DNA from: Chryseobacterium artocarpi
Lineage (GTDB): Bacteria > Bacteroidota > Bacteroidia > Flavobacteriales > Weeksellaceae
DNA length: 64,000 bases
Assembly: GCF_001684975.1 (NCBI RefSeq)
Contig: NZ_MAYH01000012.1
Location: 434,001-498,000, forward strand
Direction: 5' to 3'
Part shown: piece after piece, positions 22,001 to 29,605 of the stretch
Layout: every line of letters starts with the position of its first letter
Numbering within the stretch: position 1 is the stretch's first letter
Notes under the pieces: generated by a model
Told to the model about the DNA's origin: nothing
Seen by the model: only the letters and a program-made list of their open reading frames with translations
Database searches by the model: none
Translations under genes and position numbers: made by a program

Positions 22001-22685
22001 GACAATAGAGGATTTTATAAATGATAGTTTCACCCCCTCTGATGACATTACTGCTAATAGCAAGGGTAAGATAACAAATATTGTACGTAATAATAAGCCT
22101 AATCGATTTTTTGATGAAAAAGGAAAACAGTTGTTTTTTAATGATTCAAAAGGAGTTGATAAAGCCAATTTAAAACCTAAAAAATATGTTAAAGGAGATC
22201 AACTATACCATCAGATATCTAAGGGCAGACTGTCCCAATTTATGAAAACTGCTGGTTTCGATGCATTAAGATATAACATGAAAGCCCAAACAGCACAAAG
22301 AGAGGGCGATTTAGATAATGCAATGAATCATAAAATCACAGCTTTAGGCATAGCTAAAAAAGAATCTTACGGCAAAGCTGATTTTGCTACATCTGCTTTA
22401 GGACCTAATTACATATATCCTGAATATAGTACTGATAGGAGGAGACCTTGGCAAGACACTTTAGATGAAACAACTGACTACTTTAGATTTGGAGATTCTG
22501 ATACATTGTATAATCTATATGATGCTGGAAATTATATGTGGGGAGGATGGATGCATTTGAATGGATTTGATAAAGATGCAGTTAAATTTGGTTCAAATTT
22601 AAACGAATTAATGAGGGGAAATATGGGAGATACTGCTGCGGATCAAAAATCTATTTTTGATGGATTTGATTTCACGGGTTATTAA
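19068..22685 (+). CDS. DUF6443 Rhs-repeat protein with C-terminal toxin-like tip
   Basis: 1205 residues: signal peptide ending TVKAQ, DUF6443 region (about 25-160, [12 protein letters not shown]), YD repeats through about 860, then the Rhs core junction [11 protein letters not shown] (about 863), [16 protein letters not shown] (about 925) and [11 protein letters not shown] (about 966). The remaining 235 residues are unlike the core and form the variable tip. Its end ([11 protein letters not shown], then [12 protein letters not shown]) recalls polymorphic toxin type 44 domains, a tentative match. A small membrane protein gene 11 nt downstream is the likely immunity factor. Secretion beyond Sec is not evident. 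Confidence 0.88.
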   Translation: MKKLIIPIGFLMFGTVKAQVSNTENYVQTKTYLDYSGTQATKSSETIQYFDGLGRPKQVIGVKASPQGKDVVTHIEYDQFGRQAKDFLPIPQSGTQSGGIYTSPLGNVSFIYGGEKIYSEKILENSPLDRIQQQIQVGNDWTGKPVKFDYDANIHEDYVRQYKTTTTWIEGRTETAIELNQYFLPAQLYKNTITDEDGNKTIEFKNGKGQVILVRKALSASENADTYYVYNEYDQLAFVIPPLASAPTIDNSTKEKLYYQYRYDGRGRLVEKKLPGKGWEFMVYDKADRLIMTQDANMREKNKWLITKYESLGRVAYTGIIGGGSRTSMQSQAENLIIVEGRNGSGFTKNGMQIQYSNGYFVDIETILSINYYDTYPNYDFNPPLPVEPTLTGSPSPEGRSTKGLPVMSFVKNIEDDRWTKNYTYYDLKGRVIGTHSINHLGGYTRTEFKLDFAGLPLNTVTIHRRLDNEAGITIAERFVYDSQNRLLQHWHKVNSKPEQLLAENTYNELSQLKNKKVGNNLQSIDYAYNIRGWMNDINKDQMEIPDLGGKLFSYKIKYNQKTGITNPDSALFPEKDVKPKYNGNIAEVDWRTVESLGANPPLTPKRYGYAYDNLNRLTAGYYQNPQNPNSKEHVESLSYDLNGNITNLYRTSAMNGTTAMVIDNLIYNYGTPGNIGNLLLDIKDNSSNKTGYEGGGKPISYDVNGNMINMLDKNITKISYNYLNLPNNIKYGNSGFLEMNYLYRADGVKVQKRLPMYECGIINCYTITDITDYVDGFQYFHKESNSGGGLEELRITSEKLKYAYEQQAFNLDDLIIGPIEPGIDPPIGGGGIVVELKTPSLQFFSTAEGFYDYTKDQYIYQYKDHLGNVRVSFGRTGTGALEITDANDYYPFGMNHLKTGNAFFGQSTYKNYKYNGKELQESGMYDYGARFYMPDIGRWGVIDPLAEKMTRHSPYNYAFNNPLRFIDPDGRKPLGQWTIEDFINDSFTPSDDITANSKGKITNIVRNNKPNRFFDEKGKQLFFNDSKGVDKANLKPKKYVKGDQLYHQISKGRLSQFMKTAGFDALRYNMKAQTAQREGDLDNAMNHKITALGIAKKESYGKADFATSALGPNYIYPEYSTDRRRPWQDTLDETTDYFRFGDSDTLYNLYDAGNYMWGGWMHLNGFDKDAVKFGSNLNELMRGNMGDTAADQKSIFDGFDFTGY
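21801..21980 (+). repeat. Rhs core junction copy 1 (in the intact rhs gene)
   Basis: Segment coding YKYNGKELQ to IDPDG, strongly similar in DNA to 23665-23850, 25053-25235 and 26547-26730. These are possible recombination sites for exchanging toxin tips. Confidence 0.8.
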
Positions 22686-22696
22686 ATATTAAAAAA

Positions 22697-22981
22697 ATGA
22701 AAAATAAAATTCAATATATTCCAATACTATTTTTTTTAGTAAATGTTTTTATTTATTTAATATTTCATTTTCTCTTTAAATATGATTTAAATAGAAAATT
22801 ATATTATGAGTTTCATACCAGCATTCTAACAATATTGGTTTTTGTAAATATTTTTGTTTCTATATTGGTTTTTGTAATACTTTACATGAAAAGAATGTAT
22901 GAGAAGATGTACTATTCGTTAATTCCTATTCTTGTGTATTTAATACTTTTTATTATAGCACTTGTTATAGCATTTAAATAA
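22697..22981 (+). CDS. small membrane protein, candidate immunity factor for the Rhs tip
   Basis: 94 residues with three hydrophobic segments (about 7-28, 42-64, 71-93) and a basic loop MKRMYEKMYY. It follows the rhs stop by 11 nt and precedes a strong terminator, the position in which Rhs and other polymorphic toxins carry their immunity gene. No homologue is recognised. A membrane-embedded immunity protein would fit a toxin that acts at or across the inner membrane. The function is inferred from position only. Confidence 0.6.
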   Translation: MKNKIQYIPILFFLVNVFIYLIFHFLFKYDLNRKLYYEFHTSILTILVFVNIFVSILVFVILYMKRMYEKMYYSLIPILVYLILFIIALVIAFK

Positions 22982-23037
22982 TTAATATTTCTATAAAATG
23001 GCTCCCGGCTCCCTCTCATGAACAGGTGTTGGGATAA

Positions 23038-23070
23038 ACAAAAAACCTCGCATTTTGCGAGGTTTTTTGT
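23038..23070 (+). terminator. terminator of the Rhs operon
   Basis: 15-bp perfect stem (core AACCTCGCA / TGCGAGGTT), TTT loop and T-rich tail. Confidence 0.9.
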
Positions 23071-23073
23071 GTT

Positions 23074-23418
23074 TTATAGAATAAAGGTAATTTGCTTAGC
23101 TTTAAAATGTCTTATCAAAGCATCAATAACCAAATAGATTTGTTCTTTAGCAGATTTTGGTAAATTGCCAATCTCCTCAATACGTTATAATGTATTTTGA
23201 ACAACTTCCAAAGATGTTTTTCCTACGAGATAATCTAAAGAAACCTGCAATGTATCAGCAATTTTGATGGTAACTACGATCGATGGTTTTACTTTGTCTC
23301 GTTCGTATATTCCGATGGCAGCACGATGAATACCAATAATTTTATCCACTTAGTCCTGCGACATATTTTTATCTTTTCTTACCTCTGTAAGACGCTTACC
23401 AAAGGTTATAGACTTCAT
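23074..23418 (-). pseudogene. XRE-family helix-turn-helix regulator, broken by two stop codons
   Basis: Read from ATG 23418 the minus strand gives 114 codons in one frame with a Cro/C1-type helix-turn-helix: FGKRLTEVRKDKNMSQD, stop, VDKIIGIHRAAIGIYERDK, then IADTLQVSLDYLVGK and a C-terminal helix. In-frame TAA codons lie at 23352-23350 and 23187-23185; otherwise the frame is intact, so decay is recent. Both stops are one base change from sense codons. It sits antisense between the rhs operon and the orphan tips. It may once have been a cargo gene of the array or its regulator; neither is shown. Confidence 0.85.
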
Positions 23419-23664
23419 ACATAAATGTATTAAAACGATAGAAAATCAAAATTTTTACAAATTATAGTTACTAGACGTATACATTGAGATTATTTTGATT
23501 TTGTTAAAAATAAGTATATTTCCAACTATACAGATCATTTAGGAAATATCCGCTTGAGTTATTTCCATAATGGAAGTGGAGTAGAAGTTCTAGAAGAAAA
23601 TAATTATTATCCCTTTGGATTGAAGCATGAAGGGTATAATAATTTAGCTGGAAATCGTGCTTAT

Positions 23665-23850
23665 AATTACAAGTATAATGGTAAGGAGTTGCAAACAGAG
23701 ACGGGGATATATGATTATGGAGCGAGATTTTATATGCCGGATCTGGGAAGATGGGGTGTTGTAGATCCGCTGGCAGAGAAATATTTTAATATATCACCAT
23801 TCAATTATACCGCAAATAATCCTATTCTTTATATTGATCCCGATGGGATG
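23665..23850 (+). repeat. Rhs core junction copy 2
   Basis: Same junction as 21801-21980, in cassette 1. Confidence 0.8.
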
Positions 23851-23871
23851 CAATTAGATTTGAGTAGTATA

Positions 23872-23897
23872 ATGAAGAAAGGTAATGAAGAAAGGTA
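23872..23897 (+). repeat. 13-bp tandem duplication causing a frameshift
   Basis: ATGAAGAAAGGTA occurs twice head to tail and a third partial copy (ATGAAGA) follows at 23898. Loss of one unit restores one frame across the Rhs core and the tip. Confidence 0.9.
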
Positions 23898-24538
23898 ATG
23901 AAGAGCAATATAAAGCTTTTGTATTTTTTGCTAAAACAAAAGAAGGACAAGCTTTTTTATCTAAATATATGGAGAAAGGACAAAAAGTTGAATATGGAGG
24001 AAAGACTATTTTTGAAGCCAAGGCTAATGGAGAGTATCATAATAAAGGGATAGATCTATCATATGGAGTCAAAACAGACTCATCCGTAGGAGGGTCTACA
24101 ACAGGCAAAATTAAGGGAGATGAGAAGAATGTCTCGATTTTGATTTCAAATAAAGCATATGGCGATTCTGGCAGTCAGTTTTTTAATACCTTAAGACAAA
24201 TAGTTCACGAATCTTTTGTTCACGCTGATTTGGAAGCTAACGATCTTCAAGATGATGGTTATCTTAATTCAAGTAGCATTCCAAAAGAATACAGAAAATA
24301 TGACACTTGGGAATCTCAACATGGGCAACATTATTATATTCAGAATGAGTATTTAAAAGATCCCCAAAATAATAAAGTAAATACATACACTAAGGAAGGG
24401 TTTCAAATTCTTAAGCAAGCAAACGAAGCTCTAAAATTAAAGTTAGGTAATTCTCAGATAAAAACTGAAATGTGGAATTTTAACGGGTCTATGATAAAAG
24501 TAGATAAAAATGGAAACCTCAAACATAAAGATCAATAG
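23885..24538 (+). CDS. orphan Rhs tip 1, putative HExxxH toxin domain
   Basis: 217 residues in the frame after the 13-bp duplication. No full-length domain is recognised; residues 108-113 read HESFVH followed by ADLE, a HExxxH arrangement that could be a metal site. It lacks a signal peptide and the Rhs shell, so on its own it would be either silent or cytosolic. A lipoprotein gene starts 4 nt after its stop, the expected place of an immunity gene. ATG 23885 lies in the duplicated unit and may be used as a start only by accident. Confidence 0.65.
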   Translation: MKKGNEEQYKAFVFFAKTKEGQAFLSKYMEKGQKVEYGGKTIFEAKANGEYHNKGIDLSYGVKTDSSVGGSTTGKIKGDEKNVSILISNKAYGDSGSQFFNTLRQIVHESFVHADLEANDLQDDGYLNSSSIPKEYRKYDTWESQHGQHYYIQNEYLKDPQNNKVNTYTKEGFQILKQANEALKLKLGNSQIKTEMWNFNGSMIKVDKNGNLKHKDQ

Positions 24539-24542
24539 TTGT

Positions 24543-25046
24543 ATGAAATTAATTAGTATTATAATGATTAGTATACTCTTGCTTTCATGTAATAAAGAAA
24601 AGCAAGAGTATATTGAAGTATCATTGGGATTTAGTATGGACCCTAATGAACCAAGAATTGGAATACTTATAAATGACAAAGACTCTTTGTATGTATGTAA
24701 GGAAAATTTAATATCAGTTGACAATGGAGTAAAATATAAATATTTTAAATCAACTCAAAAGATTGATTTTGCTTCTTACAAAAAAAGAATATTAAACTCT
24801 TTTTATGATTCAATTCAATTCAAAAGTACTCCTGATGCCCAACCACGACAGATAAATTATTATTTAAATGGGAAGAATCTTAAATTTAGATTTTATTCAC
24901 ACGAATTATCAAAGAGGCAAGAGGAAATTATTGAGGACTTGATTTTACTAAAAGAAGATAAAAGACTTAAAGAAATTCCTTATCATAAGTTTTCACGAGA
25001 TTTGTTAGATTCTAAAATTCCTAATCCACCATTTCCACCTAAATAA
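24543..25046 (+). CDS. small lipoprotein, candidate immunity protein for tip 1
   Basis: 167 residues from ATG 24543: signal MKLISIIMISILLLSC with lipobox LLSC, then a polar, Lys-rich domain with no known family. Eleven more upstream codons are open from 24510 but overlap the toxin gene. The 4-nt spacing after the toxin reading frame suggests translational coupling. As a lipoprotein it would protect the periplasmic side of the envelope. Immunity is inferred from position. The next Rhs fragment begins in the same frame right after its stop. Confidence 0.7.
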   Translation: MKLISIIMISILLLSCNKEKQEYIEVSLGFSMDPNEPRIGILINDKDSLYVCKENLISVDNGVKYKYFKSTQKIDFASYKKRILNSFYDSIQFKSTPDAQPRQINYYLNGKNLKFRFYSHELSKRQEEIIEDLILLKEDKRLKEIPYHKFSRDLLDSKIPNPPFPPK

Positions 25047-25052
25047 CATTAC

Positions 25053-25235
25053 AACTATAAGAACAACGGTAAAGAGCTACAAGAGACAGGTATGTATGAT
25101 TATGGAGCAAGAATGTATATGGCAGACTTAGGAAGATGGGGTATGGTGGATCCGTTGGCGGAAACTTCAAGAAGATGGTCGACCTATGCTTATGCATTTA
25201 ATAATCCTTTAAGGTTTGTTGACCCAAATGGAATG
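25053..25235 (+). repeat. Rhs core junction copy 3
   Basis: Same junction as 21801-21980. It starts 6 bp after the stop of the preceding lipoprotein gene, which marks the cassette boundary. Confidence 0.8.
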
Positions 25236-25934
25236 CAGAACTATGATATAACATTTGGGAAAAGTGTTTCTGCTGATACACAAAATAAGATTGTAAGTGA
25301 TTTAGAAAAAGAAACAGGATTGAAATTATCTGTAGGTGATAATGGGAAACTGAGTTACAAAGAGTCTTCTGATATGGGAGGAAGTAAGACAGCTCGTGAT
25401 ATGTTGAAAGGTGCTATTGATAATCACAGAACTGACTATCAGATTAATTCAGATAATACAAGAGGGTCATCTATACAAGAAATTCAGGGTAGAGGAGAAA
25501 CAATTGATGGAAAAGCAGGCTATACACAAGTTTTTGACTTAAATATAAATACTAATCAAATAGATGGTTTTATAAATGGTGCTAGTCAATCTTTAAATCT
25601 TTTAACGATGGGATATGGAGTGACCACTCTTCATGAAGTAAGCCATAAATATAATAATTTAATAGATGGATTTGTTGGAGATGACGGAAAAGAATATTCT
25701 GCAACATCTATATATGGTATGCAAGGTGATAACGAAAAAAAAGTCATTAATGTAATTAGAACTGAATTAGATAATTCGAAAGGGTTTAAACTACCGTTCG
25801 GTCAACGAAAATCTTATTCTCCAATGGATTCAGGAGGTATTAACTTTAGTGCATTTAGTAGTGAGGCATACTCTAAAGGACCATTGAAAGTTGATCCTAA
25901 AACAGATTTATATATTAAAATTCCTCGAAAATAA
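25092..25934 (+). CDS. orphan Rhs tip 2, putative zincin metalloprotease toxin
   Basis: 280 residues from ATG 25092; the Rhs frame is already open from 25047 ([13 protein letters not shown]). The first 48 residues are Rhs core ([28 protein letters not shown]). The tip of about 230 residues contains HEVSH (181-185), a HExxH zinc-binding motif, in [12 protein letters not shown]. There is no signal peptide, shell or visible promoter, so it is probably a silent cassette that becomes active after recombination with the full-length gene. A lipoprotein gene starts 23 nt downstream. Confidence 0.75.
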   Translation: MYDYGARMYMADLGRWGMVDPLAETSRRWSTYAYAFNNPLRFVDPNGMQNYDITFGKSVSADTQNKIVSDLEKETGLKLSVGDNGKLSYKESSDMGGSKTARDMLKGAIDNHRTDYQINSDNTRGSSIQEIQGRGETIDGKAGYTQVFDLNINTNQIDGFINGASQSLNLLTMGYGVTTLHEVSHKYNNLIDGFVGDDGKEYSATSIYGMQGDNEKKVINVIRTELDNSKGFKLPFGQRKSYSPMDSGGINFSAFSSEAYSKGPLKVDPKTDLYIKIPRK

Positions 25935-25957
25935 TAAACTTAATACAAAAATATAAA

Positions 25958-26518
25958 ATGAAAACTTATCAAGTACTTGTATACTGTATAGCTCTTGTTA
26001 CGTTTATCGGTTGTAACTCTCAATCAAAAACAATGTATAATGAAGCATATGCAATTGTAAGTAAGGATTTTATCGGTAAAGAAGTTTCAATAAAAGAATT
26101 TGGAAAAGATGTTTCAGGGTTATATATTTATGATTCAATCTATCCCTATCCTTTAGATAAAAACGATTCTAGCAATTTTTATAAGAATATTTTATCAGAA
26201 AAAGATGAAATAAAACCTTTAAGAAAAGATGAAGATCTTAAAGAGTTATCTGGCAAAAATATGAATAGTAATTGGGAAATGAATGCACAATTTAAAACCG
26301 TATTTAAAACTGTTGTACAATATCAAGGAATTCCAAATGGACCATTAAATGCTGCTATATTTTCTGAAATTAAAGATAATCAATTAAGAATTGATGTTGT
26401 ACCCTTTTTTCAAGGAAGTCCCAAATATTGTGGGTCAATTGCCAAATATTACTTTAAGTTTGATAAAGCTAAAATTATTGAAAATAAAAAATGGACTGAT
26501 CATTATGAATGTTGGTAA
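25958..26518 (+). CDS. small lipoprotein, candidate immunity protein for tip 2
   Basis: 186 residues. Signal peptide with lipobox TFIGC (Cys19), then a polar domain with no family I recognise; it ends with several aromatic strands (KYYFKFDKAKI). It directly follows the HEVSH tip. Its sequence differs from the other two lipoproteins of the array, as expected if each matches its own toxin. Immunity role inferred from position and export signal. Confidence 0.7.
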   Translation: MKTYQVLVYCIALVTFIGCNSQSKTMYNEAYAIVSKDFIGKEVSIKEFGKDVSGLYIYDSIYPYPLDKNDSSNFYKNILSEKDEIKPLRKDEDLKELSGKNMNSNWEMNAQFKTVFKTVVQYQGIPNGPLNAAIFSEIKDNQLRIDVVPFFQGSPKYCGSIAKYYFKFDKAKIIENKKWTDHYECW

Positions 26519-26546
26519 TACAAGAGCTACCAATAGATAGCTTTAT

Positions 26547-26730
26547 AATTATAAGTACAACGGTAAGGAGTTGCAAGAGACAGGTATGTATGATTATGGA
26601 GCGAGGTTTTATATGCCGGATATGGGAAGATGGGGAGTATTAGATAATTACAGTGAAAATTATTTTCCTATTTCTCCTTATAGCTATGTAGCAAACAATC
26701 CTGCTAAATTTGTTGATATAAATGGGGAGT
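26547..26730 (+). repeat. Rhs core junction copy 4
   Basis: Same junction as 21801-21980 up to GRWGV; it then diverges (LDNYSEN replaces the usual DPLAE) before NNPAKFVDINGE. Confidence 0.8.
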
Positions 26731-27482
26731 GGATATACATTAATGACAAAAACGGAACTCAATATAGGTATCACAATGGAGCGACACAACATCAAGTAGA
26801 TGGAAAATGGACAAATGTGGATGCAAATACTACATTATCGGATTATGTTGTTCAGACTGTAGCAGGTTTAAACCATTTAGACAAAAATACTTCCATAGGA
26901 AATACAATGATTGGATATTTTGACCAAGCACAAGGTACAGATGGAAAAGTTAGAGATATTTATTTTAATCATACTAATGGAAGCTCACAAATAAAATATG
27001 GTATAAGCAATATAATTGAGTTAAATACATCTTCCACTAAAGGAGTTTGGACAACTTTGGGAAATGATTCTAAACATTCTCCTTTATACACAACAATAGC
27101 ACATGAAATGGGACATATTTACGAAAACTATGCTTTAAGAGTAACTTCCCAAGCTGACACGAGATTCGGTCCCAATAGCACCACAGCAGAAATATACGGT
27201 ACACACGTAGAGAATATTGTAAGGGCTGAGTCTGGTCTGCCACTGCGGACAAATTACGGTAGTGTATGTTTAGGATCCTCTTGTATTCCTAATAGTGACG
27301 GAAGGTTAATAGATAATGCGGGAAGTAGCATTTATTATAACTCAAAGGGAGGTCAAATATCTCCTATTCCAAGTGTTCAAAGCGTTCTTAATATAAATAA
27401 TACAATATTACAGAATAGGTATAATTATAATGGAGCTGCTGCATACTATCAATTGCAAAAATTTAAAAATCGCCCGCGATAA
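26571..27482 (+). CDS. orphan Rhs tip 3, putative zincin metalloprotease toxin
   Basis: 303 residues from a TTG; the frame is open from 26538 ([14 protein letters not shown]) and the first ATG is 26586. Rhs core is followed by a tip of about 250 residues with HEMGH (178-182) in TIAHEMGHIYENYA and a downstream acidic segment (AEIYGTHVENIVRAESGLPL) that could give the third zinc ligand. The pattern is like M91/NleD-type zincin domains found at Rhs C-termini; this is a motif-level match. No start, signal or promoter of its own. A lipoprotein gene follows after 17 nt. Confidence 0.78.
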   Translation: MQETGMYDYGARFYMPDMGRWGVLDNYSENYFPISPYSYVANNPAKFVDINGEWIYINDKNGTQYRYHNGATQHQVDGKWTNVDANTTLSDYVVQTVAGLNHLDKNTSIGNTMIGYFDQAQGTDGKVRDIYFNHTNGSSQIKYGISNIIELNTSSTKGVWTTLGNDSKHSPLYTTIAHEMGHIYENYALRVTSQADTRFGPNSTTAEIYGTHVENIVRAESGLPLRTNYGSVCLGSSCIPNSDGRLIDNAGSSIYYNSKGGQISPIPSVQSVLNINNTILQNRYNYNGAAAYYQLQKFKNRPR

Positions 27483-27499
27483 CCTATAAATTATTGAAA

Positions 27500-28228
27500 A
27501 TGAAAAACATTGTTTTATTATTCAGTATTATGTTATTTTTTTCTTGTAACTCTCAAGAAAAGATTTCTTTGAAACAAATGAATGAGAATTTATTAAAAAA
27601 TAAAAATTCTTTTATTTATCTTGATTCAGCAACAATTAAAATACTTACAGAAGGATATACGATTTTTAGATTGTTGGGTACAAAGTCCTGTAATATCCAT
27701 CCCGATAAAAAATATTCTAATATTTATATTGAAGACGGTTTTCACGATGAAGAAGGTTTTTACAATGGGATTGTTATTATAGATAATAAAAATATTTGTG
27801 AGATTACAACAAGCCCTTATAAATTGCGTCAAGACAGTCTTTTCTATACTAAAGTCAATGAAAAAAATGAAATTGTTTTCTACACAAAAAAACTTTCTAT
27901 GGAAGATTTTAAGAATAAATATCCTGATGAATATTTTCGGTATGAATTGGTTAGTCAAGACAAAGTGAACGATTTTGAAAAATGCTTAGCAATAGATGAA
28001 TATACACCAAAATCAATTGTTTATACTCGAAACTATTACTTTGCAGGAAAAGGAATTAAAACTTATAATTTACCAATAAAGTATAGTGATATTAAAAATG
28101 GCATAGAAGGATTGCCTTATTTTAAGGAAGATAAGAAGAAAAAATTCACAGAGTGTATAAATAATTTAAACATATTGAAAATATATAATAATTCACCTAA
28201 CGACACAACTCTGTCTAATAGTAATTAG
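27500..28228 (+). CDS. small lipoprotein, candidate immunity protein for tip 3
   Basis: 242 residues from ATG 27500 (two extra codons from TTG 27494 are open). Signal MKNIVLLFSIMLFFSC with lipobox FFSC. The mature part is polar, Lys/Asn/Tyr rich and not assigned to a family. Last gene of the tip array, followed by an inverted repeat at 28262-28289 and a terminator at 28309-28342. Immunity to the HEMGH tip is inferred from adjacency. Confidence 0.7.
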   Translation: MKNIVLLFSIMLFFSCNSQEKISLKQMNENLLKNKNSFIYLDSATIKILTEGYTIFRLLGTKSCNIHPDKKYSNIYIEDGFHDEEGFYNGIVIIDNKNICEITTSPYKLRQDSLFYTKVNEKNEIVFYTKKLSMEDFKNKYPDEYFRYELVSQDKVNDFEKCLAIDEYTPKSIVYTRNYYFAGKGIKTYNLPIKYSDIKNGIEGLPYFKEDKKKKFTECINNLNILKIYNNSPNDTTLSNSN

Positions 28229-28308
28229 AAATGCTTATATTCACGATTTTATGGTGTGGATAACTAGTCCTGAAAAAGGTTGACTAGTTTAATATATCAA
28301 ATATAGTT

Positions 28309-28342
28309 AAATCAGAGTAGGAATTTTCCTATTCTGATTTTG
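28309..28342 (+). terminator. terminator closing the tip array
   Basis: Arms AAATCAG and CTGATTT with an extended, slightly mismatched stem and a T-rich tail. A second inverted repeat (AACTAGTC / GACTAGTT) lies at 28262-28289. Confidence 0.65.
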
Positions 28343-28356
28343 TCTTTTATAGGTTT

Positions 28357-28512
28357 TTAATTTACACTATAGATTGCAATTATTTCCTCCCGCTCATATC
28401 CAACGATGACCACCTCGTGAACATCTACCAGTTTGCCTATTTTATTCTGTGGCATTTTCCCTTCACAACCCCTTCCAATTTTTAAATTCACCTTTATTAT
28501 TATGGTTGACAT
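28357..28512 (-). CDS. possible 51-residue protein (doubtful)
   Basis: Minus-strand ORF from ATG 28512 (MSTIIIKVNLKIGRGCEGK ... EEIIAIYSVN). It overlaps the promoter region of the 28555 gene, has no recognisable promoter and no known relatives come to mind. It is listed because the rest of 28229-28554 contains only terminators and the residue composition looks protein-like. Confidence 0.25.
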   Translation of the reverse strand: MSTIIIKVNLKIGRGCEGKMPQNKIGKLVDVHEVVIVGYEREEIIAIYSVN

Positions 28513-28520
28513 GTTTTTTT

Positions 28521-28528
28521 TACTTTTG
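28521..28528 (+). promoter_or_regulatory. -7 element of the threonine dehydrogenase gene
   Basis: TACTTTTG, perfect TAnnTTTG, 26 nt before ATG 28555. Confidence 0.55.
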
Positions 28529-28554
28529 TACAATTCTAAAAAAAAATCTGAAAA

Positions 28555-29520
28555 ATGGAATCCTATACGGAAAGAATACTGATTACGGGTGCTTTGGGAC
28601 AAATCGGCACCGAGCTTACCAACAGACTTGTTGAAATTCATGGAGCGGAAAACGTTGTTGCTTCAGGACTGGACAGATGGCAGGAGGGAATTACCTCTGC
28701 AGGTCATTACGAAAGGATGGATGTTACCAATACCCAATTGGTAAGACAGATTATCCACGATTATGAAATCACTACAGTGTATCACTTAGCGTCATTGCTG
28801 TCTGGGACGTCAGAAAAGCAGCCTATTTTCGCTTGGAAATTAAATCTTGAACCTTTGCTTCACTTTTGTGAAATGGCGAAAGAAGGACTTCTTGAAAAGA
28901 TTTTCTGGCCAAGTTCAATCGCTGTATTTGGAAAAGGAATTCCAAAGCATGATGTAGGACAGGATGTAGTATTAAACCCAACTACCGTTTACGGAATCTC
29001 GAAAATGGCAGGGGAGAAGTGGTGTGAATACTATTTCGATAAATATGGAGTAGATGTAAGAAGTATCAGATATCCTGGATTGATCTCATGGAAAACTCCG
29101 GCTGGAGGTGGAACTACTGATTACGCCGTTGAAATTTTCTACAAAGCAATCGAAGATGGAAAGTATACAAGCTTTATTTCCGAAGATACAGGAATGCCAA
29201 TGTTGTATATGGACGATGCAATCAATGCAACTCTAAAATTGATGGATGCTCCAAAAGAAAGTCTGACAGTTCGTTCGTCTTATAACTTAGGTGGAATGTC
29301 ATTTACACCAAAAGAATTGGCGGAAGAAATCAAGAAAGAAATTCCAGATTTTGCAATCGATTACAACCCTGATTTCAGACAGGCAATTGCAGATTCATGG
29401 CCAGCTTCAATTGATGATTCCGTAGCTAAAAAAGACTGGGGACTGACTTACGATTTCGGAATTTCTGAAATGACCAAAGACATGATCAAGAATCTAAAAG
29501 TAAAATTAGCTAAGGATTAA
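28555..29520 (+). CDS. SDR-type L-threonine 3-dehydrogenase / NAD-dependent epimerase family
   Basis: 321 residues. Extended SDR fold: GALGQIG (12-18) for NAD, SSIAVFG (120-126) with the catalytic Ser, and YGISK (146-150) with Tyr146 and Lys150. The overall sequence fits the flavobacterial GalE-like L-threonine dehydrogenase, which oxidises L-threonine to 2-amino-3-ketobutyrate, the first step of conversion to glycine. Sugar epimerase activity is less likely. Own promoter; the next gene starts 85 nt later. Confidence 0.87.
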   Translation: MESYTERILITGALGQIGTELTNRLVEIHGAENVVASGLDRWQEGITSAGHYERMDVTNTQLVRQIIHDYEITTVYHLASLLSGTSEKQPIFAWKLNLEPLLHFCEMAKEGLLEKIFWPSSIAVFGKGIPKHDVGQDVVLNPTTVYGISKMAGEKWCEYYFDKYGVDVRSIRYPGLISWKTPAGGGTTDYAVEIFYKAIEDGKYTSFISEDTGMPMLYMDDAINATLKLMDAPKESLTVRSSYNLGGMSFTPKELAEEIKKEIPDFAIDYNPDFRQAIADSWPASIDDSVAKKDWGLTYDFGISEMTKDMIKNLKVKLAKD

Positions 29521-29605
29521 TTAATGTAAAGTAAGGATTTAAGTAAACTTTGTTTTAACATCTGATTTTTAACTAATTATAATTTTTATCTAAAATTAAA
29601 TTTAA

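Larger units (their letters stand above)
23488..23898 (+). pseudogene. orphan Rhs core fragment (tip cassette 1), no proper start
   Basis: The frame is open from 23488 and shows Rhs core from NYTDHLGNIRL through [26 protein letters not shown] and YIDPDG to DLSSIMKKGNEER, then stop at 23896-23898. No signal peptide, plausible ATG or promoter precedes it, so it is a displaced 3' end of an rhs gene. A 13-bp unit (ATGAAGAAAGGTA) is present twice in tandem at 23872-23884 and 23885-23897. Removing one copy joins this frame to the toxin domain that follows, so the duplication caused the frameshift. Confidence 0.85.

Noticed and set aside
14107..22981. Type VI secretion as the route for the Rhs proteins
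   Set aside because: No VgrG, PAAR, Hcp or other T6SS gene lies in the window and the Rhs proteins carry Sec signal peptides.
24443..24724. Minus-strand ORF across the tip 1 and lipoprotein junction
   Set aside because: It overlaps two plausible plus-strand genes, shows no family motif and reads as a low-complexity shadow.
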